Source of the DNA: Phycisphaerales bacterium UBA2421
Lineage (GTDB): Bacteria; Planctomycetota; Phycisphaerae; Tepidisphaerales; Tepidisphaeraceae
Direction: 5' to 3'
Assembly (NCBI GenBank): GCA_002343075.1
Contig: DDRH01000062.1
Span: forward strand, 76,673-140,672
DNA: 64,000 nucleotides
The notes beneath the pieces are model-generated. The model saw only the letters and a program-made list of their open reading frames with translations, did no database searches and had not been told where the DNA came from. Positions 19,439 through 27,649 of the stretch are shown piece by piece. The translations under genes were made by a program, and so were the position numbers. Position 1 is the first letter of the stretch. The number at the start of each line of letters is the position of its first letter.

Positions 19439-19765
19439 ATGGCAAACGAACATGTCAAAGAGTTCACCGACGAAAACTTTGAAACCGAAGTGATCAAGAG
19501 TGCTGAGCCGGTGCTCGTAGACTTCTGGGCGGAGTGGTGCCAGCCGTGCAGGATGCTCGGGCCTACGATCGACAAGCTCGCCACTGACTATGCCGGCAAA
19601 GTGAAGGTGGGTAAAGTCGATTGCGACACCGCCCGCAAGGTGGCAGGGCAGTACGGCATCAACTCCATTCCGACCGTTCTGGTGTTTAAGAACGGGCAGA
19701 TTGTGAACAAATTTGTGGGCCTAAAGCGAGAACAAGATTTCAAGGCTGTGCTCGATACGATCTAG
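19439..19765 (+). CDS. trxA: Thioredoxin
   Basis: A 108-residue cytoplasmic dithiol oxidoreductase of the classic length. The active site is WAEWCQPCRM, so the residue after the first Cys is Gln instead of the usual Gly (WCGPC). The cis-Pro loop SIPTVL and the buried Asp (VDFWAEW) are present. It has an AGGAG ribosome-binding site and its own promoter. The Gln variant may shift redox potential or partner choice. Confidence 0.92.
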   Translation: MANEHVKEFTDENFETEVIKSAEPVLVDFWAEWCQPCRMLGPTIDKLATDYAGKVKVGKVDCDTARKVAGQYGINSIPTVLVFKNGQIVNKFVGLKREQDFKAVLDTI

Positions 19766-19840
19766 CCTGGTAGCACCCTAGATTGCGTGCGGTGCCGCCG
19801 GAAGCGGCTTGCTTTTGGCGGCTCGCCTCTGGTGAGCGAC

Positions 19841-21967
19841 TTATCGAATGACCTTCTTGGCTTCGTGAAGGGCGCGAGCCATGAATCGCTCCTGTGTGTT
19901 GGTGCTCTCGGTGTCGCCCGCTTCTAGCTTTCGCCGTTGCCATGTGCCGTCAGACTGCAACTCCCATGAAAAGCTGTAGTCTCCGATCGCCGTATCAATG
20001 ATCTCTTTCAGAGTGGCCCTCAGGCTCGGGTCTTCGATTGGCGTGATGGCTTCGACGCGCCAATCTAGGTTGCGGTTCATCCAGTCCGCGCTGCCGATGT
20101 AATACTCCTCCTCACCGCCATTCTGAAACCAAAAGATGCGGCTATGCTCTAGAAAGCGGCCCAAGATGCTGATAACCCGGATGTTGTCGCTCATCCCGGG
20201 CACGCCGGGCCGCAGGCAGCAGAAGCCCCGGACGATGAGGTCAATCTTCACACTAGCCTGGCTTGCCTCGTAGAGTGTTTTGATAACGCGGGCGTCTTGC
20301 AACTGGTTCATCTTTGCGACGATGTGCGCGGGCTTGCCCGCTTGCGCCAGATCCATCTCGCGGCGAATCTTAGCCAGGAATCGATCACGCATGTTGACTG
20401 GTGCCACCAGCAGCTTTCGGTAATCTCGCTTCAGGCTGCGGCCGGTCAGATAATGAAACAGCTCAATTGCATCGCTGGTAATTTGCTGGTTGCACGTAAA
20501 ATATCCAAGATCGGTATAAAGCACCGCCGTCTTGCTGTTGTAGTTGCCGGTGCCGATGTGCGCATAAGAGCGCAGGCCGTCTGGTTCGTCGCGGACGACC
20601 ATGGCCAGCTTGGTGTGCGTTTTCAGTCCGATCAACCCGTACACAACGTGTACGCCGGCCTTCTCAAGTCTTTGGGCGAGTTCCACATTGCGTTGTTCAT
20701 CAAACCGCGCCTTGATCTCCACGAGCACCGCCACCTGTTTCCCCATCTCTGCAGCACGAATGAGTGCGGGGACGAATGGCGAATCGCTACTTGTGCGATA
20801 CAGCGTCATCTTGATCGCGAGCACTTTCGGATCGTCGGCCGCGGTCATGATGAAGCGCTCTACGCTCGTCGCAAAACTTTCATATGGGTGATGCACCAAT
20901 ACATCGCCCTGGCGGATGATGCTGAAGATGTCCATCTCGTCGTCGGCAAGTCGCGGCGATGTCAGGGGGTTCCACGGCTTAAACTTCAGGTTGGGTAAGT
21001 CAACATTCGCAATTGCAAAAAGGTCATCCATGTCGATCGGGCCGCGAACGGTCCAGACGTCGCGCTGATCGACCTCCATCCCGTCGACGATGAACTGCTT
21101 CATTGCACTGCTCATCGATTCAGGCAACTCCAGCCGAACTACATGCGCCAGCCGGCGGCGACGAAGCTCCTGCTCGACCATCTCAAGAAGATCGTCAGCG
21201 TCCTCTTCGTCCATTTCGATGTCGGCATTTCGTGTCACCCGGAACAGCTGCCATTCGATCACCTTCATGCCGTGGAAAAGTAGGGCGAGATTCCCGCCGA
21301 TCACCTGTTCCAGCGGCACATACTGATTACGCGCCGGCAGCGGTACAAATCGTGGAAGATTCTCGGGCATCTTGATGCGTACAAAGTGACTCTCGCCCCG
21401 CACCGGATGCTCCAACAACACGCCTATCGAGCGGCTAAGGTTGCTGATGAAGGGAAATGGATGGGCGCTATCTACCGCAAGCGGGGTGAGAATCGGGAAG
21501 ATGTTTCGAGAAAAGAACTCGTCACAGGTTGCACGGTCTGATTCTGACAACGCGTCGTAGTTGTGAATAACGATGCCATTCTGCTCCAACTGAGGCTGTA
21601 GTTCATTGGTCCAAACATCCATCTGTTGCTGGAGCAGATGCCTGACGCGCAACTGAATTGCTGTCAACTGTTCGTCGGCGGTCATGCCGTCCATACTTAG
21701 CTCACTTAGACGGCTGGCGCGCTGTCGCTGCAGCCCGCCGATTCGCTTCATGAAGAACTCATCGAGGTTGCTGGCGAAGATTGCCAGAAATCGTACACGT
21801 TCCAGCAAGGGGTTATCTGCGTCCCGTGCCAGTTGCAGCACCCGGTCGTTAAAATCCAGCCAGGAAAGCTCGCGGTTGAAAAACAACGGCTCCGGCGGGC
21901 ACTGCGGCGGAGGTGTCGTTGCAACCGGGGCCGGCACGATCGTGATGGGTGGGGGCTGGGTGCTCAT
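19841..21967 (-). CDS. ppk1: Polyphosphate kinase 1
   Basis: A 708-residue enzyme that polymerises ATP gamma-phosphate into polyphosphate, usually at the inner membrane. The N-terminal domain begins FFNRELSWLDFNDRVLQLA. The catalytic region has HIGTGNYNSKTAVLYTDLG, with the phosphorylated His, and the second PLD-like motif near GSADWMNRNLDWRVEAITP. Start 21967 (MSTQPPPITIVP) is preferred over the frame-open 22006. Length is normal for PPK1. Confidence 0.93.
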   Translation of the reverse strand: MSTQPPPITIVPAPVATTPPPQCPPEPLFFNRELSWLDFNDRVLQLARDADNPLLERVRFLAIFASNLDEFFMKRIGGLQRQRASRLSELSMDGMTADEQLTAIQLRVRHLLQQQMDVWTNELQPQLEQNGIVIHNYDALSESDRATCDEFFSRNIFPILTPLAVDSAHPFPFISNLSRSIGVLLEHPVRGESHFVRIKMPENLPRFVPLPARNQYVPLEQVIGGNLALLFHGMKVIEWQLFRVTRNADIEMDEEDADDLLEMVEQELRRRRLAHVVRLELPESMSSAMKQFIVDGMEVDQRDVWTVRGPIDMDDLFAIANVDLPNLKFKPWNPLTSPRLADDEMDIFSIIRQGDVLVHHPYESFATSVERFIMTAADDPKVLAIKMTLYRTSSDSPFVPALIRAAEMGKQVAVLVEIKARFDEQRNVELAQRLEKAGVHVVYGLIGLKTHTKLAMVVRDEPDGLRSYAHIGTGNYNSKTAVLYTDLGYFTCNQQITSDAIELFHYLTGRSLKRDYRKLLVAPVNMRDRFLAKIRREMDLAQAGKPAHIVAKMNQLQDARVIKTLYEASQASVKIDLIVRGFCCLRPGVPGMSDNIRVISILGRFLEHSRIFWFQNGGEEEYYIGSADWMNRNLDWRVEAITPIEDPSLRATLKEIIDTAIGDYSFSWELQSDGTWQRRKLEAGDTESTNTQERFMARALHEAKKVIR

Positions 21968-22100
21968 GATCAGCGGAACGTACTCGCCGTCCCGCCTACA
22001 GAGCATACCCCGGTCGCTCGCGAGTTGAAACGCTTAACTCGTTCCCTAGCCTAATCTTAACAATTGCTTCTATGCGGTCATCGCGACCGCGCGAAAGAAA

Positions 22101-22127
22101 GAACCGGCCCCAAAATGGAGCCGGTTC
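22101..22127 (-). terminator. Intrinsic terminator downstream of the 24-residue peptide gene
   Basis: An 8-bp stem (GAACCGGC with GCCGGTTC) encloses an 11-base loop, and TTTCTTTCG follows on the reverse strand. It sits between the tiny basic-peptide gene and ppk1. Confidence 0.7.
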
Positions 22128-22177
22128 CGCTGTTTCAATGTAATTGATCCGTCAGTTCGATTGACGGCGAACCCGCA

Positions 22178-22252
22178 TCATCGCTTGCGACGATCACGCC
22201 GAGCTTTTCGCTTTTTGCTGCCAACTTTCCGTCGGCGCCGCGGCTTACCCAT
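22178..22252 (-). CDS. 24-residue highly basic peptide
   Basis: ATG to TGA encodes 24 residues beginning MGKPRRRRKVGSKKRKAR, with Arg/Lys at well over half of the positions. It is preceded by an ideal Shine-Dalgarno (GAAAGGAG, 5 bases before the ATG) and followed by an intrinsic terminator, so it looks like a real monocistronic gene. Size and composition recall tiny ribosomal proteins (bTHX, COX24/AURKAIP1-like), but I cannot assign it. A ribosome-associated role is inference. Confidence 0.65.
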   Translation of the reverse strand: MGKPRRRRKVGSKKRKARRDRRKR

Positions 22253-22457
22253 GAAAACTCCTTTCTATACCTTCTATCTGAGACCCAAGTCCGACAAACT
22301 TATCGAAATTTCGGGTTTACCACAACATTTCGAGCGCTCAAATCTCAGTCCGGCACCCCACCCCAGGTCGCCACCCCCGTAGAATCTGCCACCCGAGAGC
22401 CTCGTTTTGAGCTACGATTGGCTGGTCTGAGCGAATTCTGGCTCGCAACGTGCAGTC

Positions 22458-22772
22458 ATGCTCATGGGCGAGATCTTCATTCTCAGAGACCCATTTTCCG
22501 TTGCCAATGGCGTGAAGGCGGGGCTTTGGGCCCTGATTGCCTTGGTGCTCGCGACGCGCGCGCGAGGGAAGCCCCTTGTTGCGGCAATTTCCGTGATCCT
22601 TGTGGCATTTGGTGCTTCGGATATCGTCGAAATCAGCACTGGAGCGTGGTGGCGGCCATGGTGGTTGCTTGTGTGGAAGGGCGTCTGCGTATCGGCGCTA
22701 CTCACAGCGATCATTTTCACGAAAAGAAGCCGCGCACGTATGGCCAAACAATCCAAGACGCCAACACAATAA
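22458..22772 (+). CDS. Small membrane protein
   Basis: 104 residues with about three hydrophobic segments (GLWALIALVLATRA, PLVAAISVILVAFGASDIVEI and WKGVCVSALLTAIIFT) and a basic tail. The pattern SDIVEISTGAWWRPWWLLVWK recalls small uncharacterised membrane proteins, but I have no family name. The 3' end overlaps the convergent gene by 56 bases. An ATG two codons downstream is an alternative start. Confidence 0.55.
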   Translation: MLMGEIFILRDPFSVANGVKAGLWALIALVLATRARGKPLVAAISVILVAFGASDIVEISTGAWWRPWWLLVWKGVCVSALLTAIIFTKRSRARMAKQSKTPTQ

Positions 22773-23022
22773 TGGCCAGAATGAGCAGGGTTTTCAGGAC
22801 CGGGTGAAACCCAGCGACCGACTCGACATCGCCGCCATGATCGCCGCGGTGTGTGGTGCGCTTGCGCTCTACCGGAGGGCCGTCGTGAACTTCGGCGACG
22901 TGCTGCACGTCCATGCCTGCGCCGCGCGCTTTGTGCTCGGCAGCGGCTTTGGCGGGAGCTTCAAACTCCAGCGTCATCCGCGCGCCGGTCGAGTGATTCG
23001 TGCCGGTAACTCGAAATCGCAT
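22717..23022 (-). CDS. Small tail-anchored protein
   Basis: 101 residues beginning MRFRVTGTNHSTGARMTLEF. A small beta-type N-terminal region (about 1-45) is followed by a polar linker and a single C-terminal membrane helix (VLKTLLILAIIVLASWIVWP). Not recognised. Its 3' end overlaps the convergent membrane protein gene by 56 bases. It is divergent from fabI, with 97 bases between starts. ATG 23022 fits the domain start; the upstream open frame is antisense to fabI and is rejected. Confidence 0.55.
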   Translation of the reverse strand: MRFRVTGTNHSTGARMTLEFEAPAKAAAEHKARGAGMDVQHVAEVHDGPPVERKRTTHRGDHGGDVESVAGFHPVLKTLLILAIIVLASWIVWPYVRGFFS

Positions 23023-23119
23023 GGATACAATGATATCAAACGCCGCTTGTCCGAGGCGCGACTGGCGAATATCCTCGACAGTTTCTTCGGAACCCGGGTT
23101 CGGCATTGAAAGGAAAATA

Positions 23120-23905
23120 ATGAGCCTCTTGCAAGGAAAAAAAGGAATCATTCTCGGCGTGGCCAACACCAACAGCATTGCGTGGCACATTGCCAACCAC
23201 TGCGTGAAGCAGGGGGCTACCTGTGGCTTCGGGCATCTTCCCGGCGAAAAGATGCAGCGGCGTGTCGGCAAGGCGATGCAAGAGGGCGGCTATGGTGATG
23301 CATGGATGGCCCCGTGCGATGTCGGTGATGATGCCAGTATCGAGCAGTTTTTCGCTGCGGCAAAGGAGAAGTTTGGCACAATCGATTTCCTCGTGCACAG
23401 CCTCGCGTTCGCCAACCATGAGTATCTTAAGAAGGACTGGGGCAATTTTACGAGTACCCCGAGGGATGTCTACAAGGGTGCGTGCGATATCAGTGCTTAC
23501 AGCCTTATCGCCGTCACGCGCGCCGCGCTGCCAATGATGCCAGGGGGTGGTTCGGTCATCGCCTTGAGCTACTACGGCGCGGAGAAGGTGATCCCCGGCT
23601 ACAACGTCATGGGCGTGGCCAAAGCTGCCCTGGAGGCGACAGCGCGATACCTTAGCTTCGATGTCGGCCCGAAGAATGTCCGAGTCAACTGCATCAGCGC
23701 GGGGCCAATTCGCACGCTCAGTGCCATGGCTGTGGGCGGGATCGATGAGATGTTCAGCCACGTATCCAAAAAGGCACCGCTTCAACGGAACGTAGAGGGA
23801 GACGAAGTTGGCAAGACGGCCGTTTATTTGCTCAGCGATCTTGCCAGCGGGGTGACCGGCGAAACGATTTATGTGGATTGCGGATTCAACATTGTGGGTC
23901 TTTAG
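23120..23905 (+). CDS. fabI: Enoyl-[acyl-carrier-protein] reductase, FabI type
   Basis: A 261-residue NADH-dependent reductase completing each cycle of fatty acid elongation. The N-terminal cofactor motif is GIILGVANTNSIAWHIA. The catalytic Tyr-(x)6-Lys of FabI is YNVMGVAK near residues 156-163. The C-terminus DLASGVTGETIYVDCGFNIVG is typical. ATG 23120 has GAAAGGAAAA just upstream. It is followed by tRNA-Gly. Confidence 0.94.
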   Translation: MSLLQGKKGIILGVANTNSIAWHIANHCVKQGATCGFGHLPGEKMQRRVGKAMQEGGYGDAWMAPCDVGDDASIEQFFAAAKEKFGTIDFLVHSLAFANHEYLKKDWGNFTSTPRDVYKGACDISAYSLIAVTRAALPMMPGGGSVIALSYYGAEKVIPGYNVMGVAKAALEATARYLSFDVGPKNVRVNCISAGPIRTLSAMAVGGIDEMFSHVSKKAPLQRNVEGDEVGKTAVYLLSDLASGVTGETIYVDCGFNIVGL

Positions 23906-24017
23906 ATGGACTGGTGAGAAGGGGCTTTCGCGCCGAGAATCGGACGTCATCGCGCCGAGCCGGAGAATCTGAACGATCCGTGCAAGAAACGGGTTTTTGC
24001 GGCTCTCGATCAGGAAC

Positions 24018-24045
24018 TTGCATCCGGGCTGAACGCGAGTAATAT
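24018..24045 (+). promoter_or_regulatory. Promoter of tRNA-Gly
   Basis: TTGCAT (24018-24023) and TAATAT (24040-24045) are separated by 16 bases and end 16 bases before the tRNA. The following TTGAGGCT matches the same position at the SRP RNA promoter. Confidence 0.55.
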
Positions 24046-24061
24046 TTGAGGCTGAACCAGC

Positions 24062-24133
24062 GCGGGCGTAGCTCAGTGGTAGAGCGTCACGTTGCCAACG
24101 TGAATGTCGAGGGTTCGACCCCCTTCGCCCGCT
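24062..24133 (+). tRNA. tRNA-Gly (anticodon GCC)
   Basis: 72 nt with a complete cloverleaf: acceptor GCGGGCG/CGCCCGC, D-arm GCTCAGTGGTAGAGC, anticodon stem-loop TCACG-TTGCCAA-CGTGA with anticodon GCC, and T-arm GAGGG-TTCGACC-CCCTT. The 3' CCA is not encoded. Its last 48 bases plus one more T recur exactly at 42639-42687, which marks it as an integration site. Confidence 0.97.
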
Positions 24134-24134
24134 T
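24086..24134 (+). repeat. Left 49-bp direct repeat (attL-like) in the tRNA-Gly 3' part
   Basis: Positions 24086-24134 (G of the anticodon arm boundary to one base past the discriminator) are identical to 42639-42687. The repeat covers the anticodon arm, T-arm and acceptor 3' strand. This is the usual attachment-site pattern of tRNA-targeting integrases. The unit between repeats is 18,553 bp. Confidence 0.85.
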
Positions 24135-24971
24135 TCATAAGTATATATGAGACAGGTACTTAAGAGCATTTTTCCGTCGGATTTTTATCCTATTCTAGCC
24201 CCGTTTGTCCGCCTGAACGCTCCAAGCAATTGAGTTCTTCGGCACCGTTTACTTCGTGTCTTCACCTTTTACACCAGTGGTCCAGACAGCGATACACGGT
24301 CAAAGCGTGTTTCACGCTTACGGAAATGTAGTGCAGTGTCAGGCGAGCGGGGACGATGTGCTGCCCGTCACCTTGTTCAGCGGAATCCTCGGAAACGCAA
24401 GTTGTCAGTGACGAGTTAAGACGCGTTGCCGAACACCTCGAGGTGCTTCTGGCGAAGCAGCGATCCGGGCACTGTTCAACTGCTGGGCTGGATTGCTATC
24501 CGTGAACTCCCCCTCGGAGCTCCTCAGGTTGTTGGCCGTTGGAAAGACTGTTTCTTGCAGTCTGCCAATTTGCGCATCCACCCACTTTTAAAATGACTAT
24601 GTTCCACTGGACCAGACCTACGCGGTGATCCACCGAGCTTTGTCAGCCCTGAGAAAGAAATGCGAGGAACCCCTGATAGGATCTGTAAACGTTCAGCTTA
24701 CACTGGCGGATGGGCGTTCTTACCGAATTAGTAAAAGAGCAACAGATGGATTCTTCGCCTCGATCACCATGGATCTTCACCGCGTACGGCGGTGTTCATC
24801 TGGCTGATGCTTCAGGACGCAGATACCTGCCACTTCTTGCCGCAGGTACTCCAATCCGCGACGCCCACATGCGGATTAGGGAGTGAGGGCAAGCTGTGCT
24901 CTGAGCCCAGTTGCGTGGTGGAACTCGTTAAGGTGGCACACGAGTCACGGCTGAAGAGCGAGGTGCGTCCT
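24135..24971. other. Left island end, no recognisable gene
   Basis: About 840 bases next to attL, where an integrase gene would be expected. None is recognisable. The longest plausible small frames are 24356-24505 (+, 49 residues, with the helical segment DELRRVAEHLEVLLAKQ) and 24625-24807 (+, 60 residues). Neither has a clear ribosome-binding site or a known relative, so both are left unassigned. The first 150 bases are more AT-rich than their surroundings. Confidence 0.45.
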
Positions 24972-26045
24972 ATGCTTAAGATGATGAATTGCTTTGTGAT
25001 GCGCGGGGTCGGCGAGGTCGGGATGATGGAGAAAGCCGTCCCACGACCAGGGCCGTGCGACGCCATCATTCGCACGACCGCGGCACTCGTCTGTACCTCG
25101 GACGTGCATACCGTTGCCGGTGCAATCGGCGACCGCCAGAACCTTACGCTCGGGCACGAAGCCGTCGGAGTGATCCACGAACTGGGCGAAGTCGCGGCCG
25201 CCAGTGGTCTATTCAAGATTGGCCAGCGCGTGGCGGTCAACGCCATCACACCGTGCTATGCCTGTGACAATTGCCAGCGCGGCTATTCCAGTCAGTGCGG
25301 GGGGATGCTCGGCGGATGGAAGTTCGCCAACCTCAAGGATGGCAGCTTTGCCGACTACTTCCACGTCAACAACGCCGTAGCCAACCTCGCGCCGATTCCT
25401 GACAGTCTCACCGATGAGCAGGCTGCTTACTGCTGCGACATGCTCTCTACTGGCTTCGTCGGGGCCGAACATGCGGATATTCCGGTCGGCGGCAGCGTCG
25501 CGGTGTTCTCGCAAGGACCGGTGGGCTTGATGGCGACCGTTGGCGCTCGCCTCCGGGGCGCTGGGCTAATCATCGGGGTAGAGTCGATGCCAAACCGCAT
25601 CGCGCTCGCCAGGAAGTATGGTTGCGACGTGGTCGTGGATTTCACGAAAGAGAACCCCGTCGAGGCCATCCTAAAACTCACGGGCGGCAAAGGCGTGGAT
25701 TCGGCAGTCGAGGCGCTGGGGTCGTCGGCGACATTCGGCGCGTGCGTGAGCGCGACGCGCCCAGGCGGGACCATCTCCAACATCGGTTACCACGGCGATG
25801 GCGACAGCGTACCGATCCCGCGGCTGGACTGGGGTGTGGGCATGAGCGACAAGACCATCCGAACGGCTTTGTGCCCCGGCGGCTCGGAGCGGATGAGCCG
25901 GTTAATGCGCCTGATTCAGACGGCGCGTGTCGATCCCCTCGCCCTAACAACGCATCGATTTCCATTCACGGACATCGAGACGGCGTTCAGGATGATGCGG
26001 ACCAAAGAGGACGGGATGGTCAAACCGCTGATCTCGTTTGTCTAG
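24972..26045 (+). CDS. Zinc-dependent secondary alcohol dehydrogenase (MDR family)
   Basis: A 357-residue cytoplasmic medium-chain dehydrogenase that oxidises alcohols or reduces ketones. Long stretches match the Thermoanaerobacter secondary alcohol dehydrogenase type from memory (CTSDVHTVAGAIGDRQNLTL, GGMLGGWKFANLKDG). Catalytic zinc ligands are Cys41, His62 and Glu63. Four further Cys (95, 98, 101, 109; CYACDNCQRGYSSQC) form a structural zinc site that the Thermoanaerobacter enzyme lacks. The dinucleotide site has an acidic residue (IIGVES) where the NADP-specific enzyme has GSR, so NAD+ is the likelier cofactor (inference). ATG 24972 is the chosen start; the open frame begins at 24792. A DUF5661 gene follows after 27 bases. 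Confidence 0.88.
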   Translation: MLKMMNCFVMRGVGEVGMMEKAVPRPGPCDAIIRTTAALVCTSDVHTVAGAIGDRQNLTLGHEAVGVIHELGEVAAASGLFKIGQRVAVNAITPCYACDNCQRGYSSQCGGMLGGWKFANLKDGSFADYFHVNNAVANLAPIPDSLTDEQAAYCCDMLSTGFVGAEHADIPVGGSVAVFSQGPVGLMATVGARLRGAGLIIGVESMPNRIALARKYGCDVVVDFTKENPVEAILKLTGGKGVDSAVEALGSSATFGACVSATRPGGTISNIGYHGDGDSVPIPRLDWGVGMSDKTIRTALCPGGSERMSRLMRLIQTARVDPLALTTHRFPFTDIETAFRMMRTKEDGMVKPLISFV

Positions 26046-26072
26046 AACCTCGGAAATGAAAAGGAGCTACCC

Positions 26073-26345
26073 ATGATCAAGAGAAAAATGAGTGCCGATG
26101 AAGCGAAGCAGATCGGCGACGGGCTGGGACTGAACTGGGCCAAGGTCGATCTGGAACAGTTTCAACGCGGTTTGGAGGTGGAGTTCGAACACGGTGCGCG
26201 CGATCCCGAGACGGACGTCACCAACGATGATGTCGTGCTGACCGGCAAGATTGCCTGGGCACACCTCAAGGAGTTCCCGGATTATTACACACGGCTGGAG
26301 CGGCTTGAGGCCGAGGCGGACGGGTACTGGGCGTCGCGCCGCTGA
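26073..26345 (+). CDS. DUF5661-like small protein
   Basis: 90 residues, acidic and soluble. The central block FEHGARDPETDVTNDDVVLTGKIAWAHLKEFPDYYTRL is the hallmark I associate with DUF5661. Function is unknown. A strong AAAAGGAG lies 7 bases before the ATG. It is probably co-transcribed with the alcohol dehydrogenase. Confidence 0.75.
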   Translation: MIKRKMSADEAKQIGDGLGLNWAKVDLEQFQRGLEVEFEHGARDPETDVTNDDVVLTGKIAWAHLKEFPDYYTRLERLEAEADGYWASRR

Positions 26346-26719
26346 TTGATGTTTGTCGCCACGTCGGAAGCTACTGCCCCTTTCCAAACTGAAGTTTGGA
26401 GTTGTCGAGGTGATGAAGCTACTGACTATTGGTGGCGTGGCCGGTAGAGCTTCCGCAGCGGCCCGTGCGCGGCGACTCTCGGAAGACGCTTCACATCGTG
26501 GTGTTTGAACGCGGCCGGACGCGTCGTTGGCAAACTGCGGCCTGCCGTACTAAATCGGCGGCGAGATCGCAGAGCGAGAGAAGCTCCTTGTCACAACGCC
26601 TGAGCAGTTGCGTTCCCGCTTCAAGCTCGAAGTGCGAATCCAATCGTCCGGCGGGTAGTTTGAATCGAGATGGGAAGGGCACATGAAACGACCAGCTGTC
26701 CGCCTCGTCATCATGTGGA
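26346..26719. other. Region downstream of the broken metallophosphatase, no gene seen
   Basis: About 370 bases. Frames are short. It may hold remnants of the middle and end of the metallophosphatase (for example a reverse-frame stretch DKELLSLCDLAADLVRQAAV), but I could not align it to the expected protein. Confidence 0.35.
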
Positions 26720-27185
26720 GCGTCGTCGCCGCCATCCCGATCACCCCGACACGCAGGCCGCCGAGCTCGATGATTGTGCACGGCTTGAACGGTCGCTCGC
26801 CGGTGTTCTTGTTGTAACAGTTGATCGCGAGCAGGGGATGATGCAGCCGTTCGGCCAACTCCTTTAGCCGGGGAACGCCGTACGCGAAATCCCAATGGCC
26901 CCCCACGCATCCAGGCCAAGTGCGTTCACCGGCTTGATCAGCGCTTCGCCTTTAGTTTGCGCCGCGGAGTAAGTTCCGTGGAAGGTGTCGCCATTATCGA
27001 AGGCAAAGACTGGCCCCGAGGCCTCGCGCCGAGCACTCTCGAAAATGGGTCTTGATGCGTGCGTAGCCGCCGGCCGTGCGATATACCGCCTTGCCACTCT
27101 CCCAGAACAACTCAGGATGTGATTCGAGGTATCCGTGGGTGTCGTTAATCTGAAGCAGCGTGAGCGTTCGTGTCTGCTCGTTCAT
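26720..27185 (-). pseudogene. Broken 5'-nucleotidase/SoxB-like metallophosphatase
   Basis: Three reverse frames together read as the N-terminal third of a calcineurin-like metallophosphatase: LTLLQINDTHGYLESHPELF (metal-binding DTH, start ATG 27185), then GPVFAFDNGDTFHGTYS, then GGHWDFAYGVPRLKELAERL and GLRVGVIGMAAT. The first frame change is near 27045-27050. The second is at a run of six C (26899-26904). Homology stops near 26720, and the C-terminal two thirds are absent. The product would be non-functional. It lies just downstream of the DsrE-like gene on the same strand, which suggests an ancestral two-gene unit. Confidence 0.75.
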
Positions 27186-27202
27186 TGTGCCCGCCAAATC
27201 GA

Positions 27203-27649
27203 TCATTCGCCCGCTTTGATGTAGGCCCAGCCGTCGGTCTGAAGTCGGACCACTTCAGCGACGCCTGAATCCACAAACCCAACGCCTGGCATGATCTCTT
27301 CCTTCGAGATCTTCTTTCGCTTCAACGTGTTTTCGCAGGCCATGAACTTCACACCTTGGGTCATCAGCTTCTGGATCCGTTCGGCCTGCGCGGCGTTCGA
27401 GGTCTGGACCAGGCCGATGCCGTTGCCGTGGGCGATGACGGTGACTTCGCTGTTCGCCGCACCGACCGACTCCCGAAAGTTCTCGATGTTCAGCTGCATT
27501 GCTTCCCACTGCTCAGGGGTCTTTGCTGTGACCTGCCAGACGACGCGGTATCTCTTCGCAGTGTCGGATTCGGTGGCTTGGCTCTGCACACCGCGGAATC
27601 CCGCAGTGAGGACCGCCAGCCCCGCTAGAATGGCAAGTACGTGTTTCAT
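27203..27649 (-). CDS. Exported DsrE-family protein
   Basis: 148 residues with a signal peptide (MKHVLAILAGLAVLTAGFRG) and a DsrE/DsrF-like fold: RYRVVWQVTAKTPEQWEAM, then VTVIAHGNGIGLVQ, then LMTQGVKFMACENTLKRKKI, with a Cys near residue 104 at the position often used in sulfur relay. The role is unknown; a sulfur- or thiol-linked periplasmic function is inference. AGGAGCAACTG precedes the ATG. The broken metallophosphatase follows within 20 bases. Confidence 0.8.
   Translation of the reverse strand: MKHVLAILAGLAVLTAGFRGVQSQATESDTAKRYRVVWQVTAKTPEQWEAMQLNIENFRESVGAANSEVTVIAHGNGIGLVQTSNAAQAERIQKLMTQGVKFMACENTLKRKKISKEEIMPGVGFVDSGVAEVVRLQTDGWAYIKAGE

Noticed and set aside
23036..24169. 377-codon reverse frame across fabI and tRNA-Gly
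   Set aside because: It covers fabI and the tRNA in antisense and shows no known motif.
24135..24971. Integrase gene or remnant expected next to attL
   Set aside because: I looked for tyrosine recombinase signatures (Arg, HxxR, Tyr motif) and saw none.
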